From Pseudomonas sp. Ant30-3 (GTDB taxonomy: Bacteria > Pseudomonadota > Gammaproteobacteria > Pseudomonadales > Pseudomonadaceae): 58,670 bases of DNA. Position numbers and translations under genes: made by a program. Where the stretch lies: positions 1 through 58,670 of the forward strand of contig NZ_JMCL01000104.1 in assembly GCF_000690905.1 (NCBI RefSeq), read 5' to 3'. Positions 1 to 9,771 of this stretch are shown piece by piece (position 1 is the first letter of the stretch; the number at the start of each line of letters is the position of its first letter). The notes beneath the pieces are model-generated. The model searched no databases. It saw only the letters and a list, made by a program, of their open reading frames with translations, and was not told the origin of the DNA.

Positions 1-466
1 CGCGGCCAATGTCGGCGAACTTCGCCTGGGTGTGTTCGGCCAGCACCGCCGGTGCCAGTTCGACTTCCAGTCCGCGCCGCCCGGCACTGACAAAAATGCT
101 GACGAAGGGCTGAGCCGAATTGTCGATGAACGTACGCAGACGCTTCTTTTGCCCCAACGGGCTGATGCCTCCGAGCAGATAACCGGTCGAGCGTTGCGCT
201 GCGGCGGGGTCAGCCATTTCGACCTTTTTGACGCCTGCGGCATGCGCGAGGCCTTTCAAGTCCAGGGTTCCGACGACCGGCACCACGGCAACCAGCAATT
301 CGCCTTTCTCGCTGGCTGCCAGCAACGTCTTGAACACTTGAGCCGGGTCCAGCCCCAGTTTTTCCGCAGCCTCCAGACCATATGAAGCCGCCTTCGGGTC
401 ATGTTCGTAACTGTGCACGCGATGTTCGGCTCGAACTTTTTTCAACAAATCCAATGCGGGGGTCAT
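1..466 (-). CDS. ybaK: YbaK/EbsC-type Cys-tRNA(Pro) deacylase, 3' end beyond the window
   Basis: Reading leftwards from the ATG at 466 gives 155 open codons beginning MTPALDLLKKVRAEHRVHSY and running off the left edge, so the C-terminus is missing. The family hydrolyses mischarged Cys-tRNA(Pro) in the cytoplasm. Visible family features are the FKTLLA segment near residue 47, the LLVAVVPV strand, the lysine-bearing AAGVKKVEMADP segment and the GGISPLGQKKRLRTFID core with its conserved glycines and lysines. The gene is divergent from glpF, from which it is separated by about 370 bases. The plus-strand open frame over the same bases is only its antisense shadow. Identity is by pattern recognition. 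Confidence 0.9.
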   Translation of the reverse strand, partial: MTPALDLLKKVRAEHRVHSYEHDPKAASYGLEAAEKLGLDPAQVFKTLLAASEKGELLVAVVPVVGTLDLKGLAHAAGVKKVEMADPAAAQRSTGYLLGGISPLGQKKRLRTFIDNSAQPFVSIFVSAGRRGLEVELAPAVLAEHTQAKFADIGR

Positions 467-835
467 GACAGCTCCAGACTGATCGGAGGTGAAAAATCCT
501 GCGCTGAATTCTAGGCCAACATTCAGCGAAAGGCTCGAAATGACTGCATTTCAAAGAGTTGCCGGGCTGCTGGACCGTTCGTCAGTGAATGGTCGAGCCG
601 TAAAACAAAACGATCATTCATGTGACTAATAGCTTCAATGTGACTGGCAGTTCACTTTCGACCTTTGACAGTAGCGTTTCTTGTCTATATTTTTTCGAAT
701 CTGAATACCGTACAAATGTACCAATGCTTTGAGATTGCAGCAGGCCGAGAACAGGATGGGGATCCTCTCTCGGTGAAAATCGCGCTTTGGCCTTAACGAA
801 AGAAGCGCCAGACAACAAAAACAATGAGGTTTTCC
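467..835. other. Intergenic region between ybaK and glpF
   Basis: This 369-base stretch separates divergent ybaK and glpF and holds no convincing gene. It contains the candidate glpF promoter at 665-693. It also has a short perfect inverted repeat at 537-552 (GAAATG, 4-base loop, CATTTC) of unknown meaning. An open frame on the minus strand at 618-863 looks spurious because it runs antisense across the promoter and the glpF start. Confidence 0.6.
665..693 (+). promoter_or_regulatory. Candidate sigma-70 promoter for glpFK
   Basis: A perfect -35 hexamer TTGACA at 665-670 is followed by a 17-base spacer and TATTTT at 688-693 (4 of 6 matches to TATAAT). It lies about 140 bases upstream of the glpF start, which would leave a long leader. 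A GlpR operator would be expected nearby, but I could not identify a clean one here; TTCGAA at 694-699 may be part of a half site. Confidence 0.5.
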
Positions 836-1687
836 ATGACAACTGCTTTACGACAACCGTCACTCTCCAGCCAATGCATGGCCGAGTTTCTGGGCACTGC
901 GTTGCTGATCTTTTTTGGTACCGGTTGCGTTGCCGCGCTCAAGGTCGCGGGTGCGAGCTTCGGTCTGTGGGAAATCAGCATCATCTGGGGGGTCGGCGTC
1001 AGCATGGCGATCTACCTGACTGCCGGGGTATCAGGGGCTCACCTCAACCCAGCGGTCAGCATCGCCTTGTGCATTTTTGCCGATTTCGAAAAACGCAAAC
1101 TGCCTTTTTATATCCTGGCGCAGATCGCCGGCGCCTTCTGCGGCGCATTGCTGGTCTACACGCTGTACAGCAATCTATTCTTCGATTACGAACAAACTCA
1201 CCAAATGGTTCGCGGCACTCAAGCCAGCCTCGAACTGGCATCGGTTTTCTCCACGTTCCCGAACCCGGCTCTGTCGACTGCACAGGCTTTCCTGGTCGAG
1301 ATGATCATCACTGCCATCCTGATGGGCGTGATCATGTCCCTGACTGACGACAACAATGGCCTGCCTAATGGCCCAATGGCGCCGTTGCTGATCGGGTTGC
1401 TGATTGCGGTGATTGGCAGTTCGATGGGCCCTCTGACCGGTTTCGCGATGAATCCGGCCCGAGACTTCGGCCCCAAGCTCATGACTTTCTTGTCTGGCTG
1501 GGGTGAAATTTCCTTCACCGGCGGCCGTGATATTCCGTATTTCCTGATTCCGATTTTTGCACCGATTGTCGGTGCCTGCCTTGGCGCTGCCGCGTATCGC
1601 GGGCTCATAGCCCGTCATTTGCCCAGCGCCGAACCTGCTACAAAGGACGCAGCACCGGCCATTGACGGCAAACCAAGAACTTCTTGA
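836..1687 (+). CDS. glpF: Glycerol uptake facilitator GlpF (aquaglyceroporin)
   Basis: This inner-membrane channel lets glycerol diffuse into the cell, where GlpK traps it by phosphorylation. The 283-residue product has the family's six hydrophobic spans and both half-helix signatures, HLNPAVS (Asn about 71) and MNPARDFGPK (Asn about 206). The Asp after NPAR is typical of glycerol-conducting members rather than strict water channels. I prefer the ATG at 836 over the in-frame ATG at 824, because GAGG at 826-829 sits six bases before 836. glpK follows after about 70 bases, so the two are probably co-transcribed. Confidence 0.95.
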   Translation: MTTALRQPSLSSQCMAEFLGTALLIFFGTGCVAALKVAGASFGLWEISIIWGVGVSMAIYLTAGVSGAHLNPAVSIALCIFADFEKRKLPFYILAQIAGAFCGALLVYTLYSNLFFDYEQTHQMVRGTQASLELASVFSTFPNPALSTAQAFLVEMIITAILMGVIMSLTDDNNGLPNGPMAPLLIGLLIAVIGSSMGPLTGFAMNPARDFGPKLMTFLSGWGEISFTGGRDIPYFLIPIFAPIVGACLGAAAYRGLIARHLPSAEPATKDAAPAIDGKPRTS

Positions 1688-1760
1688 TACCGTAGGCGCG
1701 TGATCCTGCCCTCGTGATCCCGCGCCCGACCTCTCCTTTATTTCGTGCAAGGCAATCGAC

Positions 1761-3263
<1,503 letters not shown>

Positions 3264-3358
3264 GCCACAAACCGGGATCGTAAAAGGTTGTAACTGGTCG
3301 GGAGCAGATTCCTGCGTCATCATGGGCAAATTTTGCACGGCAGCCCAAAGGACGCCCC

Positions 3359-4114
3359 ATGAATCTGCCTCCCCGTCAGCAGCAAATCCTCGAACTGGTC
3401 CGCGAACGCGGCTATGTCAGCATTGAGGAAATGGCTACGCTGTTCGTTGTTACACCGCAAACCATCCGCCGCGACATCAATCAACTCGCGGAAGCCAATC
3501 TGTTGCGCCGCTATCACGGCGGCGCGGCCTACGATTCCAGTGTCGAAAACACCGCTTATGCAATGCGTGCCGATCAGATGCGCGATGAGAAGCAGCGTAT
3601 CGGTGAAGCCATCGCCTCACAGATCCCCGATCACGCCTCGCTGTTCATCAATATCGGCACTACCACCGAATCGATTGCCCGGGCGTTGCTCAATCATAAT
3701 CATCTGAAGATCATCACTAATAACCTGCACGTGGCCTCGATGCTCAGTGCCAAGGACGATTTCGACGTGCTGCTGACCGGTGGCAATGTGCGACGCGACG
3801 GTGGTGTGGTCGGTCAGGCAAGTGTCGATTTCATCAACCAGTTCAAAGTCGATTTTGCCCTTGTCGGCATCAGCGGCATTGATGAAGACGGTAGCCTGCT
3901 GGATTTTGATTATCAGGAAGTTCGTGTCTCGCAGGCGATCATTGCCAACGCGCGGCAAGTGATTCTGGCGGCGGATTCGAGCAAATTCGGACGCAATGCC
4001 ATGATCCGCCTGGGGCCGATCAGTCTGATCGATTGCCTGGTAACCGATCAGCCGCCCTCCCCGGCGCTGGCGCAGTTGCTGACGCAGCACAAGATTCGTC
4101 TGGAAGTGGTTTAA
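3359..4114 (+). CDS. glpR: DeoR-family glycerol-3-phosphate regulon repressor GlpR
   Basis: The 251-residue protein has an N-terminal winged helix-turn-helix (residues about 1-58, with EEMATLFVVTPQTIRRDINQL as the recognition region) and a C-terminal phosphosugar-sensing domain (about 75-240). The latter includes the INIGTTTESIARAL loop and a conserved VGISGID segment. GlpR proteins repress glp genes until glycerol 3-phosphate binds. Its position between glpK and glpD matches other pseudomonads. Candidate operators occur just upstream of glpD at 4353-4381. Confidence 0.95.
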   Translation: MNLPPRQQQILELVRERGYVSIEEMATLFVVTPQTIRRDINQLAEANLLRRYHGGAAYDSSVENTAYAMRADQMRDEKQRIGEAIASQIPDHASLFINIGTTTESIARALLNHNHLKIITNNLHVASMLSAKDDFDVLLTGGNVRRDGGVVGQASVDFINQFKVDFALVGISGIDEDGSLLDFDYQEVRVSQAIIANARQVILAADSSKFGRNAMIRLGPISLIDCLVTDQPPSPALAQLLTQHKIRLEVV

Positions 4115-4146
4115 CTTACTGCCCTATTGTCTTCGTCTGCACCGAC

Positions 4147-4216
4147 GCCATCGCGAGCAGGCTCACTCCCACAAGGATTGCGCTGGACCTGTGGGAGTGA
4201 GCCTGCTCGCGATGGC
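4147..4216. repeat. REP doublet (inverted pair) between glpR and glpD
   Basis: Two 27-base arms, 4147-4173 and 4190-4216, are perfect inverted complements and differ in spacing only by a 16-base loop. The core reads GAGCAGGCTCACTCCCACA. This is the GCTCGCGA-type REP family that recurs at many gene ends in this window. It would form a very stable hairpin between glpR and glpD and may limit read-through or stabilise the upstream mRNA. Confidence 0.9.
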
Positions 4217-4352
4217 GATCTATCCGGCAACCTCGATATATCGCTCCTACGCATATAAATGTTCGGAAATTTTCCTTTAAGCGCTCTTCGATCAGTATTT
4301 TCAATCGAAGTAAGCTGGCTGTGCGCGTCTTTATGGGCTACCATTTTCGCAA

Positions 4353-4381
4353 ATGAACATTAATGTTCGAATTCCAAACAT
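4353..4381 (+). promoter_or_regulatory. Candidate GlpR operator cluster upstream of glpD
   Basis: Two overlapping inverted repeats lie 28-56 bases before the glpD start. GAACATTAATGTTC at 4355-4368 is a perfect 14-base palindrome. ATGTTCGAATTCCAAACAT at 4363-4381 pairs ATGTTCG with CAAACAT. The half sites ATGTTCG and CGAACAT resemble the known E. coli GlpR operator halves, although the 5-base gap in the second repeat is one base longer than the classic spacing. Confidence 0.55.
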
Positions 4382-4408
4382 AAAACCGATAAAGCCCGAG
4401 GCCAGCCG

Positions 4409-5947
4409 ATGCCAACTTCTACCTTGCCTACGCCCCCTCTCGCAGAGGTCTACGACGTCGCCGTGATTGGTGGCGGGATTAATGGCGTGGGAATCGCAGC
4501 AGATGCAGCCGGCCGCGGCCTCTCGGTGTTCCTTTGCGAGAAGGACGATCTGGCCAGCCATACCTCGTCGGCCAGCAGCAAGCTGATCCACGGTGGCCTG
4601 CGCTATCTCGAACATTACGAATTCCGTCTGGTGCGTGAAGCGCTGGCTGAGCGCGAAGTGCTGCTGAAGAAGGCGCCGCACATCGTCAAGCAAATGCGCT
4701 TCGTGTTGCCGCATCGTCCGCATCTGCGTCCGGCCTGGATGATTCGCGCCGGCCTGTTCATGTACGACAACCTCGGCAAACGCGAGCAACTGCAAGGTTC
4801 GAAAAGCCTGAAGTTCGGTGCGGACAGCGCGCTGAAAAGCGAAATCACCAAGGGCTTTGAATACTCCGATTGCTGGGTCGATGACGCGCGTCTGGTGGTG
4901 CTCAACGCCATGGCCGCCCGCGAAAAAGGCGCGCACGTTCACACCCAGACCCGCTGCGTCAGCGCTCGTCGCACCAAGGGTTTGTGGCACCTGCACCTGG
5001 AACGCGCCGATGGCAGCCTGTTTTCGATTCGTGCCAAAGCGTTGGTGAATGCGGCGGGCCCTTGGGTCGCCAAGTTCATTCGGGACGACCTGAAGATGGA
5101 ATCGCCGTATGGCATTCGTCTGATTCAGGGCAGCCACCTGATCGTGCCGAAACTTTACGAAGGTGAACACGCGCATATCCTGCAAAACGAAGATCAGCGC
5201 ATCGTTTTCACCATTCCATACTTGAACCACTTCACACTGATCGGCACCACGGACCGCGAGTACACCGGCGACCCGGCGAAAGTGGCAATTACCGAAGGTG
5301 AAACCGATTACCTGCTGAAAGTGGTCAACGCCCACTTCAAAAAGCAGGTCAGCCGCGACGATATCCTGCACAGCTATTCCGGCGTTCGTCCGCTGTGCAA
5401 TGACGAATCCGATAACCCTTCAGCCGTCACTCGCGATTACACCTTGGCACTCTCGGGCGCCGGCGAAGAGGCGCCGCTGCTGTCGGTGTTCGGTGGCAAG
5501 CTCACCACTTACCGTAAACTTGCCGAATCGGCGCTTGCGCAACTGGCTCCTTACTTCAAGCACATCCAGCCAAGCTGGACGGCGAGCGCGACGCTGCCTG
5601 GCGGTGAAGACATGACCACGCCGCAGGCACTGAGCTTGCGTATTCGTGACCAGTTTGACTGGATACCGAGCGAAATCTCGCGGCGCTGGGCCACCACCTA
5701 TGGCAGCCGCACCTGGCGGATGCTCGAAGGCGTGCAGGATCTGAACGATCTGGGCGAACACATCGGCGGCGGTCTCTATACCCGCGAAGTGGATTATCTG
5801 TGCAGTGAAGAGTGGGCAACCACCGCCCATGACATTCTGTGGCGCCGCAGCAAGCTCGGCTTGTTCACCACCCCGGAAGAACAGCAGAAACTCGCGGATT
5901 ACCTGAGCAAGGTTGAACAGAACCGCAGCAAGATCGAAGCGGCCTGA
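4409..5947 (+). CDS. glpD: Aerobic glycerol-3-phosphate dehydrogenase (FAD-dependent)
   Basis: This membrane-associated flavoenzyme oxidises sn-glycerol 3-phosphate to dihydroxyacetone phosphate and passes electrons to quinone. The 512-residue length is normal. The FAD-binding Rossmann motif is VIGGGINGVGIAADAAGRG near residue 21. The conserved SSKLIHGGLRYLEHYEF block follows near residue 57, and the GGKLTTYRKLAE signature lies near residue 365. It has its own upstream region with candidate GlpR sites and is followed by a clear terminator, so it is probably a separate transcription unit. Confidence 0.97.
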   Translation: MPTSTLPTPPLAEVYDVAVIGGGINGVGIAADAAGRGLSVFLCEKDDLASHTSSASSKLIHGGLRYLEHYEFRLVREALAEREVLLKKAPHIVKQMRFVLPHRPHLRPAWMIRAGLFMYDNLGKREQLQGSKSLKFGADSALKSEITKGFEYSDCWVDDARLVVLNAMAAREKGAHVHTQTRCVSARRTKGLWHLHLERADGSLFSIRAKALVNAAGPWVAKFIRDDLKMESPYGIRLIQGSHLIVPKLYEGEHAHILQNEDQRIVFTIPYLNHFTLIGTTDREYTGDPAKVAITEGETDYLLKVVNAHFKKQVSRDDILHSYSGVRPLCNDESDNPSAVTRDYTLALSGAGEEAPLLSVFGGKLTTYRKLAESALAQLAPYFKHIQPSWTASATLPGGEDMTTPQALSLRIRDQFDWIPSEISRRWATTYGSRTWRMLEGVQDLNDLGEHIGGGLYTREVDYLCSEEWATTAHDILWRRSKLGLFTTPEEQQKLADYLSKVEQNRSKIEAA

Positions 5948-5967
5948 TCGCTTAAGTCGGTTACAGC

Positions 5968-6001
5968 AAAGCCCCTGAATCTTACCCATCAGGGGCTTTT
6001 T
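5968..6001 (+). terminator. Rho-independent terminator of glpD
   Basis: The stem AAAGCCCCTGA (5968-5978) pairs with TCAGGGGCTTT (5989-5999) around a 10-base loop, followed by Ts. It lies 20 bases after the glpD stop codon. Confidence 0.9.
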
Positions 6002-6042
6002 GCATTTGTCGCCATTTTTGCCCAATTCGAGTCACCCGCTCA

Positions 6043-6087
6043 TTCGGTTTTCCGAACGCGACTCATCGGTCGATTCGGTTAACCGGA
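6043..6087 (+). promoter_or_regulatory. Paired upstream activator sites, probably for AauR
   Basis: TTCGGTTTTCCGAA at 6043-6056 is a perfect 5-4-5 inverted repeat. TTCGGTTAACCGGA at 6074-6087 is the same motif with one mismatch. Their starts are 31 bases apart, close to three helical turns, so both sites would face the same side of the DNA. They lie 77-121 bases upstream of a sigma-54 promoter, as expected for an NtrC-type activator. From memory, TTCGG-N4-CCGAA is the motif reported for Aau-controlled genes in P. putida. Assignment to AauR is inferred from the linked aauSR genes. Confidence 0.75.
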
Positions 6088-6163
6088 TTAGCTGGCTTCC
6101 GCAAACCTATCTTAAATATTTAATCTCCATAAAAATCAATCCCTTGACGTGTTCAGCCTGGCC

Positions 6164-6179
6164 TGGCACGAGTCATGCT
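6164..6179 (+). promoter_or_regulatory. Sigma-54 (RpoN) promoter of aatJQMP
   Basis: TGGCACGAGTCATGCT matches the -24/-12 consensus TGGCACG-N4-TTGCW at all but one position. The invariant GG (6165-6166) and GC (6177-6178) have the required 12-base offset. It is about 115 bases before the aatJ start and downstream of two activator-type inverted repeats. Confidence 0.85.
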
Positions 6180-6293
6180 CTACACTCTTAAGCGAAGGCC
6201 TGTCGTGCATCCTCCTGGGAGCCGGCAGACAATCGAAGCACAAAAGGGCCGATGAACTGGCTCCATAAAAAAAACAATGTCGAGGAAAATTTG

Positions 6294-7208
6294 ATGCGCA
6301 TCGTTCCCCATATCCTGGGCGCAGCCATTGCTGCCGCTCTGATTACCACTCCAGTTTTCGCTGCCGAACTCACCGGCACACTGAAGAAGATCAAAGAGTC
6401 CGGCACTATCACCCTCGGGCACCGTGACGCCTCCATTCCTTTTTCCTACATCGCGGACGCTTCCGGCAAGCCGGTTGGCTACTCCCACGATATTCAGCTG
6501 AAAATTGTCGAAGCCATCAAAAAAGACCTGGACATCCCTAATTTGCAGGTCAAATACAACCTGGTGACCTCGCAGACACGCATCCCGCTCGTGCAGAACG
6601 GCACCGTGGACCTTGAGTGCGGCTCCACCACCAACAACGTCGAACGTCAGCAACAAGTCGACTTCTCCGTTGGCATCTTCGAAATCGGCACCCGCCTGCT
6701 GTCGAAGAAAGACTCCCAGTACAAAAACTTCGCTGACTTGAAAGGCAAGAACGTCGTGACCACGGCGGGCACTACCTCCGAGCGCATCCTCAAGTCGATG
6801 AACGCTGACAAGCAGATGGGCATGAACGTAATTTCTGCCAAAGACCACGGCGAGTCCTTCCAGATGCTGGAATCGGGCCGTGCCGTCGCGTTCATGATGG
6901 ACGACGCACTGCTGGCAGGCGAAGCGGCCAAGGCGAAGAAGGCCGCTGACTGGGAAGTGACCGGCGATCCGCAGTCCTACGAAATCTATGGCTGCATGGT
7001 CCGCAAGGGTGACGCACCGTTCAAGAAAGCTGTAGATGACGCGATCGTTGCCACCTACAAGTCTGGCGACATCAACAAGATCTACGAAAAATGGTTCATG
7101 CAACCGATCCCGCCAAAAAACCTGAACCTGAACTTCCCGATGAGCGACGAGCTCAAGGCCCTGATCGCCAATCCGACCGACAAAGCGGCTGACGACAAGA
7201 AATCCTGA
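6294..7208 (+). CDS. aatJ: Glutamate/aspartate ABC transporter, periplasmic binding protein
   Basis: This periplasmic receptor captures acidic amino acids and delivers them to the AatQM permease. The 304-residue product begins with a signal peptide (MRIVPHILGAAIAAALITTPVFAAE, cleavage near residue 23). A family 3 solute-binding fold follows, with the GTITLGHRDASIPFSY ligand-pocket segment, the NGTVDLECGSTTN motif typical of GltI-like glutamate/aspartate binders, and the hinge region near VVTTAGTTSE. I chose the ATG at 6294, with GAGGAAA just upstream, over the in-frame ATG at 6252, which would bury the signal peptide. It is the first gene of aatJQMP and is preceded by a sigma-54 promoter. Confidence 0.95.
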   Translation: MRIVPHILGAAIAAALITTPVFAAELTGTLKKIKESGTITLGHRDASIPFSYIADASGKPVGYSHDIQLKIVEAIKKDLDIPNLQVKYNLVTSQTRIPLVQNGTVDLECGSTTNNVERQQQVDFSVGIFEIGTRLLSKKDSQYKNFADLKGKNVVTTAGTTSERILKSMNADKQMGMNVISAKDHGESFQMLESGRAVAFMMDDALLAGEAAKAKKAADWEVTGDPQSYEIYGCMVRKGDAPFKKAVDDAIVATYKSGDINKIYEKWFMQPIPPKNLNLNFPMSDELKALIANPTDKAADDKKS

Positions 7209-7401
7209 TTACTGACTAATGTTGTCTCCTGAGAGGGCAGCTGCCCTTTCAGGGGTTTGTCACTCCCTGCTGGCATTTTTGGAAACACTCGAACCGGTCG
7301 CTGTCGAGCCGCTCGTGTGTGTCTGACCGTCAAGGTCGGACGGGAACGGACTTCCCCAGGCGGGCACTTGTACATTGATCGTATCCGAGGGGAGACCCCT
7401 G

Positions 7402-8148
7402 ATGAATTACAACTGGGACTGGAGCGTGTTCTTCAGGTCCACCGGTGTGGGCAGCGAGACGTATCTCGACTGGTACATCTCCGGTTTGGGCTGGACCATT
7501 GCCATCGCCATTGTGGCCTGGATCATTGCCCTCCTGCTGGGCTCGATTCTGGGCGTCATGCGCACCGTGCCTAACCGCTTCGTGGCAGGCATCGCAACCT
7601 GCTACGTCGAACTGTTTCGTAACGTACCCTTGCTGGTTCAACTGTTCGTCTGGTACTTCCTGGTACCCGACCTGCTGCCGCAAAACCTGCAGGACTGGTA
7701 CAAGCAAGACCTCAATCCGACCACATCCGCTTACCTGAGCGTGGTCGTCTGCCTCGGTCTGTTCACCGCTGCCCGCGTCTGCGAGCAAGTGCGAACGGGG
7801 ATCCAGGCGCTGCCTCGTGGTCAGGAATTCGCCGCTCGCGCGATGGGTTTCAAACTGCCACAGATCTACTCGAACGTGCTGCTGCCCCAGGCTTACCGGA
7901 TCATTATTCCGCCGCTTACCTCCGAATTCCTGAACGTGTTCAAGAACTCCTCGGTTGCGTCGCTGATCGGCCTGATGGAGCTGCTCGCGCAGACCAAACA
8001 GACTGCCGAGTTCTCCGCCAACCTCTTTGAAGCCTTTACCCTGGCGACCCTGATCTACTTCACCCTGAACATGAGCCTGATGTTGCTGATGCGCATGGTC
8101 GAGAAGAAAGTCGCCGTACCGGGCCTGATCTCCGTTGGGGGTAAATGA
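7402..8148 (+). CDS. aatQ: Glutamate/aspartate ABC transporter permease (GltJ-like)
   Basis: The 248-residue inner-membrane subunit has several hydrophobic spans and the ABC permease EAA-type loop (QEFAARAMGFKLPQIYSNVLLPQAYRIIIPPL, given here only by position, residues about 142-173). It forms the channel with AatM and couples to AatP. The start ATG at 7402 is preceded by GAGGGGAG; an in-frame start at 7375 is less likely. The stop overlaps the next start in an ATGA arrangement, indicating translational coupling. Confidence 0.93.
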   Translation: MNYNWDWSVFFRSTGVGSETYLDWYISGLGWTIAIAIVAWIIALLLGSILGVMRTVPNRFVAGIATCYVELFRNVPLLVQLFVWYFLVPDLLPQNLQDWYKQDLNPTTSAYLSVVVCLGLFTAARVCEQVRTGIQALPRGQEFAARAMGFKLPQIYSNVLLPQAYRIIIPPLTSEFLNVFKNSSVASLIGLMELLAQTKQTAEFSANLFEAFTLATLIYFTLNMSLMLLMRMVEKKVAVPGLISVGGK

Positions 8149-8819
8149 TGGAATTCGACTTCTCGGGCATCATCCCTTCCCTGCCGGGTTTGTGGAACGG
8201 TATGGTCATGACCCTTCAACTGATGGTGTTGGGCGTGGTCGGCGGGATCATCCTCGGTACGATCCTGGCCCTGATGCGTCTGTCCCACAGCAAGCTGCTG
8301 TCGAACATCGCGGGCGCCTACGTCAACTATTTCCGCTCGATTCCGCTGCTGCTGGTGATCACCTGGTTCTACCTGGCGGTGCCGTTCGTGCTGCGCTGGA
8401 TCACCGGCGAAGACACCCCGATCGGCGCGTTCGCTTCGTGCATCGTGGCGTTCATGATGTTCGAAGCCGCGTACTTCTGCGAAATCGTCCGCGCCGGTGT
8501 GCAATCCATTCCCAAAGGCCAGATGGGTGCAGCCCAGGCGCTGGGGATGAATTACAGCCAGGTGATGCGTCTGATCATTCTGCCGCAGGCATTCCGCAAG
8601 ATGACCCCACTGTTGCTGCAGCAGAGCATCATCCTGTTTCAGGACACCTCGCTGGTATACGCGGTCGGCCTGGTGGACTTCCTCAATGCTTCGCGGGCCA
8701 GTGGCGACATCATCGGCCGCTCCAATGAGTTCCTGATCTTCGCAGGTCTCGTGTACTTCATCATCAGCTTTGCCGCCTCGCAGCTGGTCAAGCGTCTGCA
8801 AAAAAGGTTCGCCGTATGA
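8145..8819 (+). CDS. aatM: Glutamate/aspartate ABC transporter permease (GltK-like)
   Basis: This is the second inner-membrane permease subunit, 224 residues from the ATG at 8145 or 223 from the adjacent ATG at 8148; homologues I recall begin MEFDF, favouring 8148. GGGGG at 8137-8141 can serve either start. Five or so hydrophobic spans and the EAA loop (GQMGAAQALGMNYSQVMRLI, residues about 126-145) are visible. It overlaps aatQ by four bases and aatP by four bases, so the three are translated as a coupled set. Confidence 0.93.
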   Translation: MMEFDFSGIIPSLPGLWNGMVMTLQLMVLGVVGGIILGTILALMRLSHSKLLSNIAGAYVNYFRSIPLLLVITWFYLAVPFVLRWITGEDTPIGAFASCIVAFMMFEAAYFCEIVRAGVQSIPKGQMGAAQALGMNYSQVMRLIILPQAFRKMTPLLLQQSIILFQDTSLVYAVGLVDFLNASRASGDIIGRSNEFLIFAGLVYFIISFAASQLVKRLQKRFAV

Positions 8820-9550
8820 TCTCTATCAAGAACGTCAACAAGTGGTATGGGGACTTCCAGGTACTGACTGATTGCAGCACCGAGGTCAAAAAAGGCGAAG
8901 TGATCGTGGTGTGCGGGCCGTCGGGTTCCGGCAAATCCACCCTGATCAAATGCGTCAATGCCTTGGAACCGTTCCAGAAAGGCGACGTGGTGGTTGATGG
9001 CACATCCATCGCCGACCCGAAGACCGACCTGCCGAAACTGCGCTCCCGGGTGGGCATGGTGTTCCAGCACTTCGAGCTGTTCCCGCACCTGACCATCACC
9101 GAAAACCTGACCATCGCGCAGATCAAGGTGCTGGGCCGCAGCAAGGAAGAAGCGACCAAGAAAGGCATGCAATTGCTCGAGCGCGTCGGCCTCTCCGCTC
9201 ACGCCCACAAGCATCCGGGTCAGCTCTCCGGTGGTCAGCAACAGCGTGTGGCCATTGCCCGTGCGCTGGCGATGGACCCGATCGTCATGCTGTTCGACGA
9301 ACCGACTTCGGCGCTCGATCCGGAAATGGTCAACGAAGTGCTCGACGTGATGGTGCAACTGGCCCACGAAGGCATGACCATGATGTGCGTGACCCACGAA
9401 ATGGGCTTCGCTCGCAAAGTGGCCGACCGGGTGATTTTCATGGACCAGGGCAAGATCATCGAAGACTGCCAGAAAGAGGAATTCTTCGGCGACATCAGCG
9501 CCCGCTCCGAACGTGCGCAGCATTTCCTCGAGAAAATTCTGCAGCACTAA
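8816..9550 (+). CDS. aatP: Glutamate/aspartate ABC transporter ATPase (GltL-like)
   Basis: This cytoplasmic ATP-hydrolysing subunit energises uptake through AatQM. Its 244 residues contain Walker A (GPSGSGKST, about 32-40), the Q-loop (VFQHFELFPH), the signature motif (LSGGQQQR, about 137-144), Walker B with the catalytic Glu (MLFDEPTSALDPE) and the switch His (THEMGF). The ATGA overlap with aatM shows coupling. A stem-loop follows the stop codon, closing the transport operon before aauS. Confidence 0.97.
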   Translation: MISIKNVNKWYGDFQVLTDCSTEVKKGEVIVVCGPSGSGKSTLIKCVNALEPFQKGDVVVDGTSIADPKTDLPKLRSRVGMVFQHFELFPHLTITENLTIAQIKVLGRSKEEATKKGMQLLERVGLSAHAHKHPGQLSGGQQQRVAIARALAMDPIVMLFDEPTSALDPEMVNEVLDVMVQLAHEGMTMMCVTHEMGFARKVADRVIFMDQGKIIEDCQKEEFFGDISARSERAQHFLEKILQH

Positions 9551-9558
9551 GAGGTACA

Positions 9559-9580
9559 CCGCTCCCCACACGGGGAGCGG
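9559..9580 (+). terminator. Stem-loop after aatP
   Basis: CCGCTCCCC (9559-9567) pairs perfectly with GGGGAGCGG (9572-9580) over a 4-base loop, eight bases after the aatP stop. No T-run follows, so it may attenuate transcription or protect the mRNA end rather than terminate fully. Confidence 0.55.
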
Positions 9581-9584
9581 GCAT

Positions 9585-9701
9585 TGTGGTGAGGGGATTT
9601 ATCCCCGTTCGGCTGCGAAGCAGTCTAAACCGTACACTTGGTCCACCTTTGAAACTCTGGGGCCGCTTCGCAGCCCAACGGGGATAATCCCCTCACCACA
9701 A
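9585..9701. repeat. REP doublet between aatP and aauS
   Basis: Arms of about 37 bases (9585-9622 and 9665-9701) are near-perfect inverted complements; both contain the GCTGCGAAGC-type core and a GGGGAT...ATCCCC sub-hairpin. The subfamily differs in sequence from the GCTCGCGA-type doublets elsewhere in the window. It separates the transporter genes from aauSR. Confidence 0.88.
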
Positions 9702-9771
9702 CAGCCCGCTCCCACAATGGGATTGGTAGAGGCTTCGTATTTTGTGTTGTGGTTGACCCAAGGCATCTGTG

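Noticed and set aside
537..552. Short inverted repeat GAAATG-N4-CATTTC near ybaK as an operator
   Set aside because: Six-base arms with no matching second copy and no known motif; could be chance.
618..863. 81-codon minus-strand frame in the glpF upstream region
   Set aside because: Antisense to the glpF promoter region and the start of glpF; no recognisable features.
787..1347. 186-codon frame overlapping glpF in another frame
   Set aside because: Out-of-frame shadow of glpF, whose own frame carries both NPA motifs.
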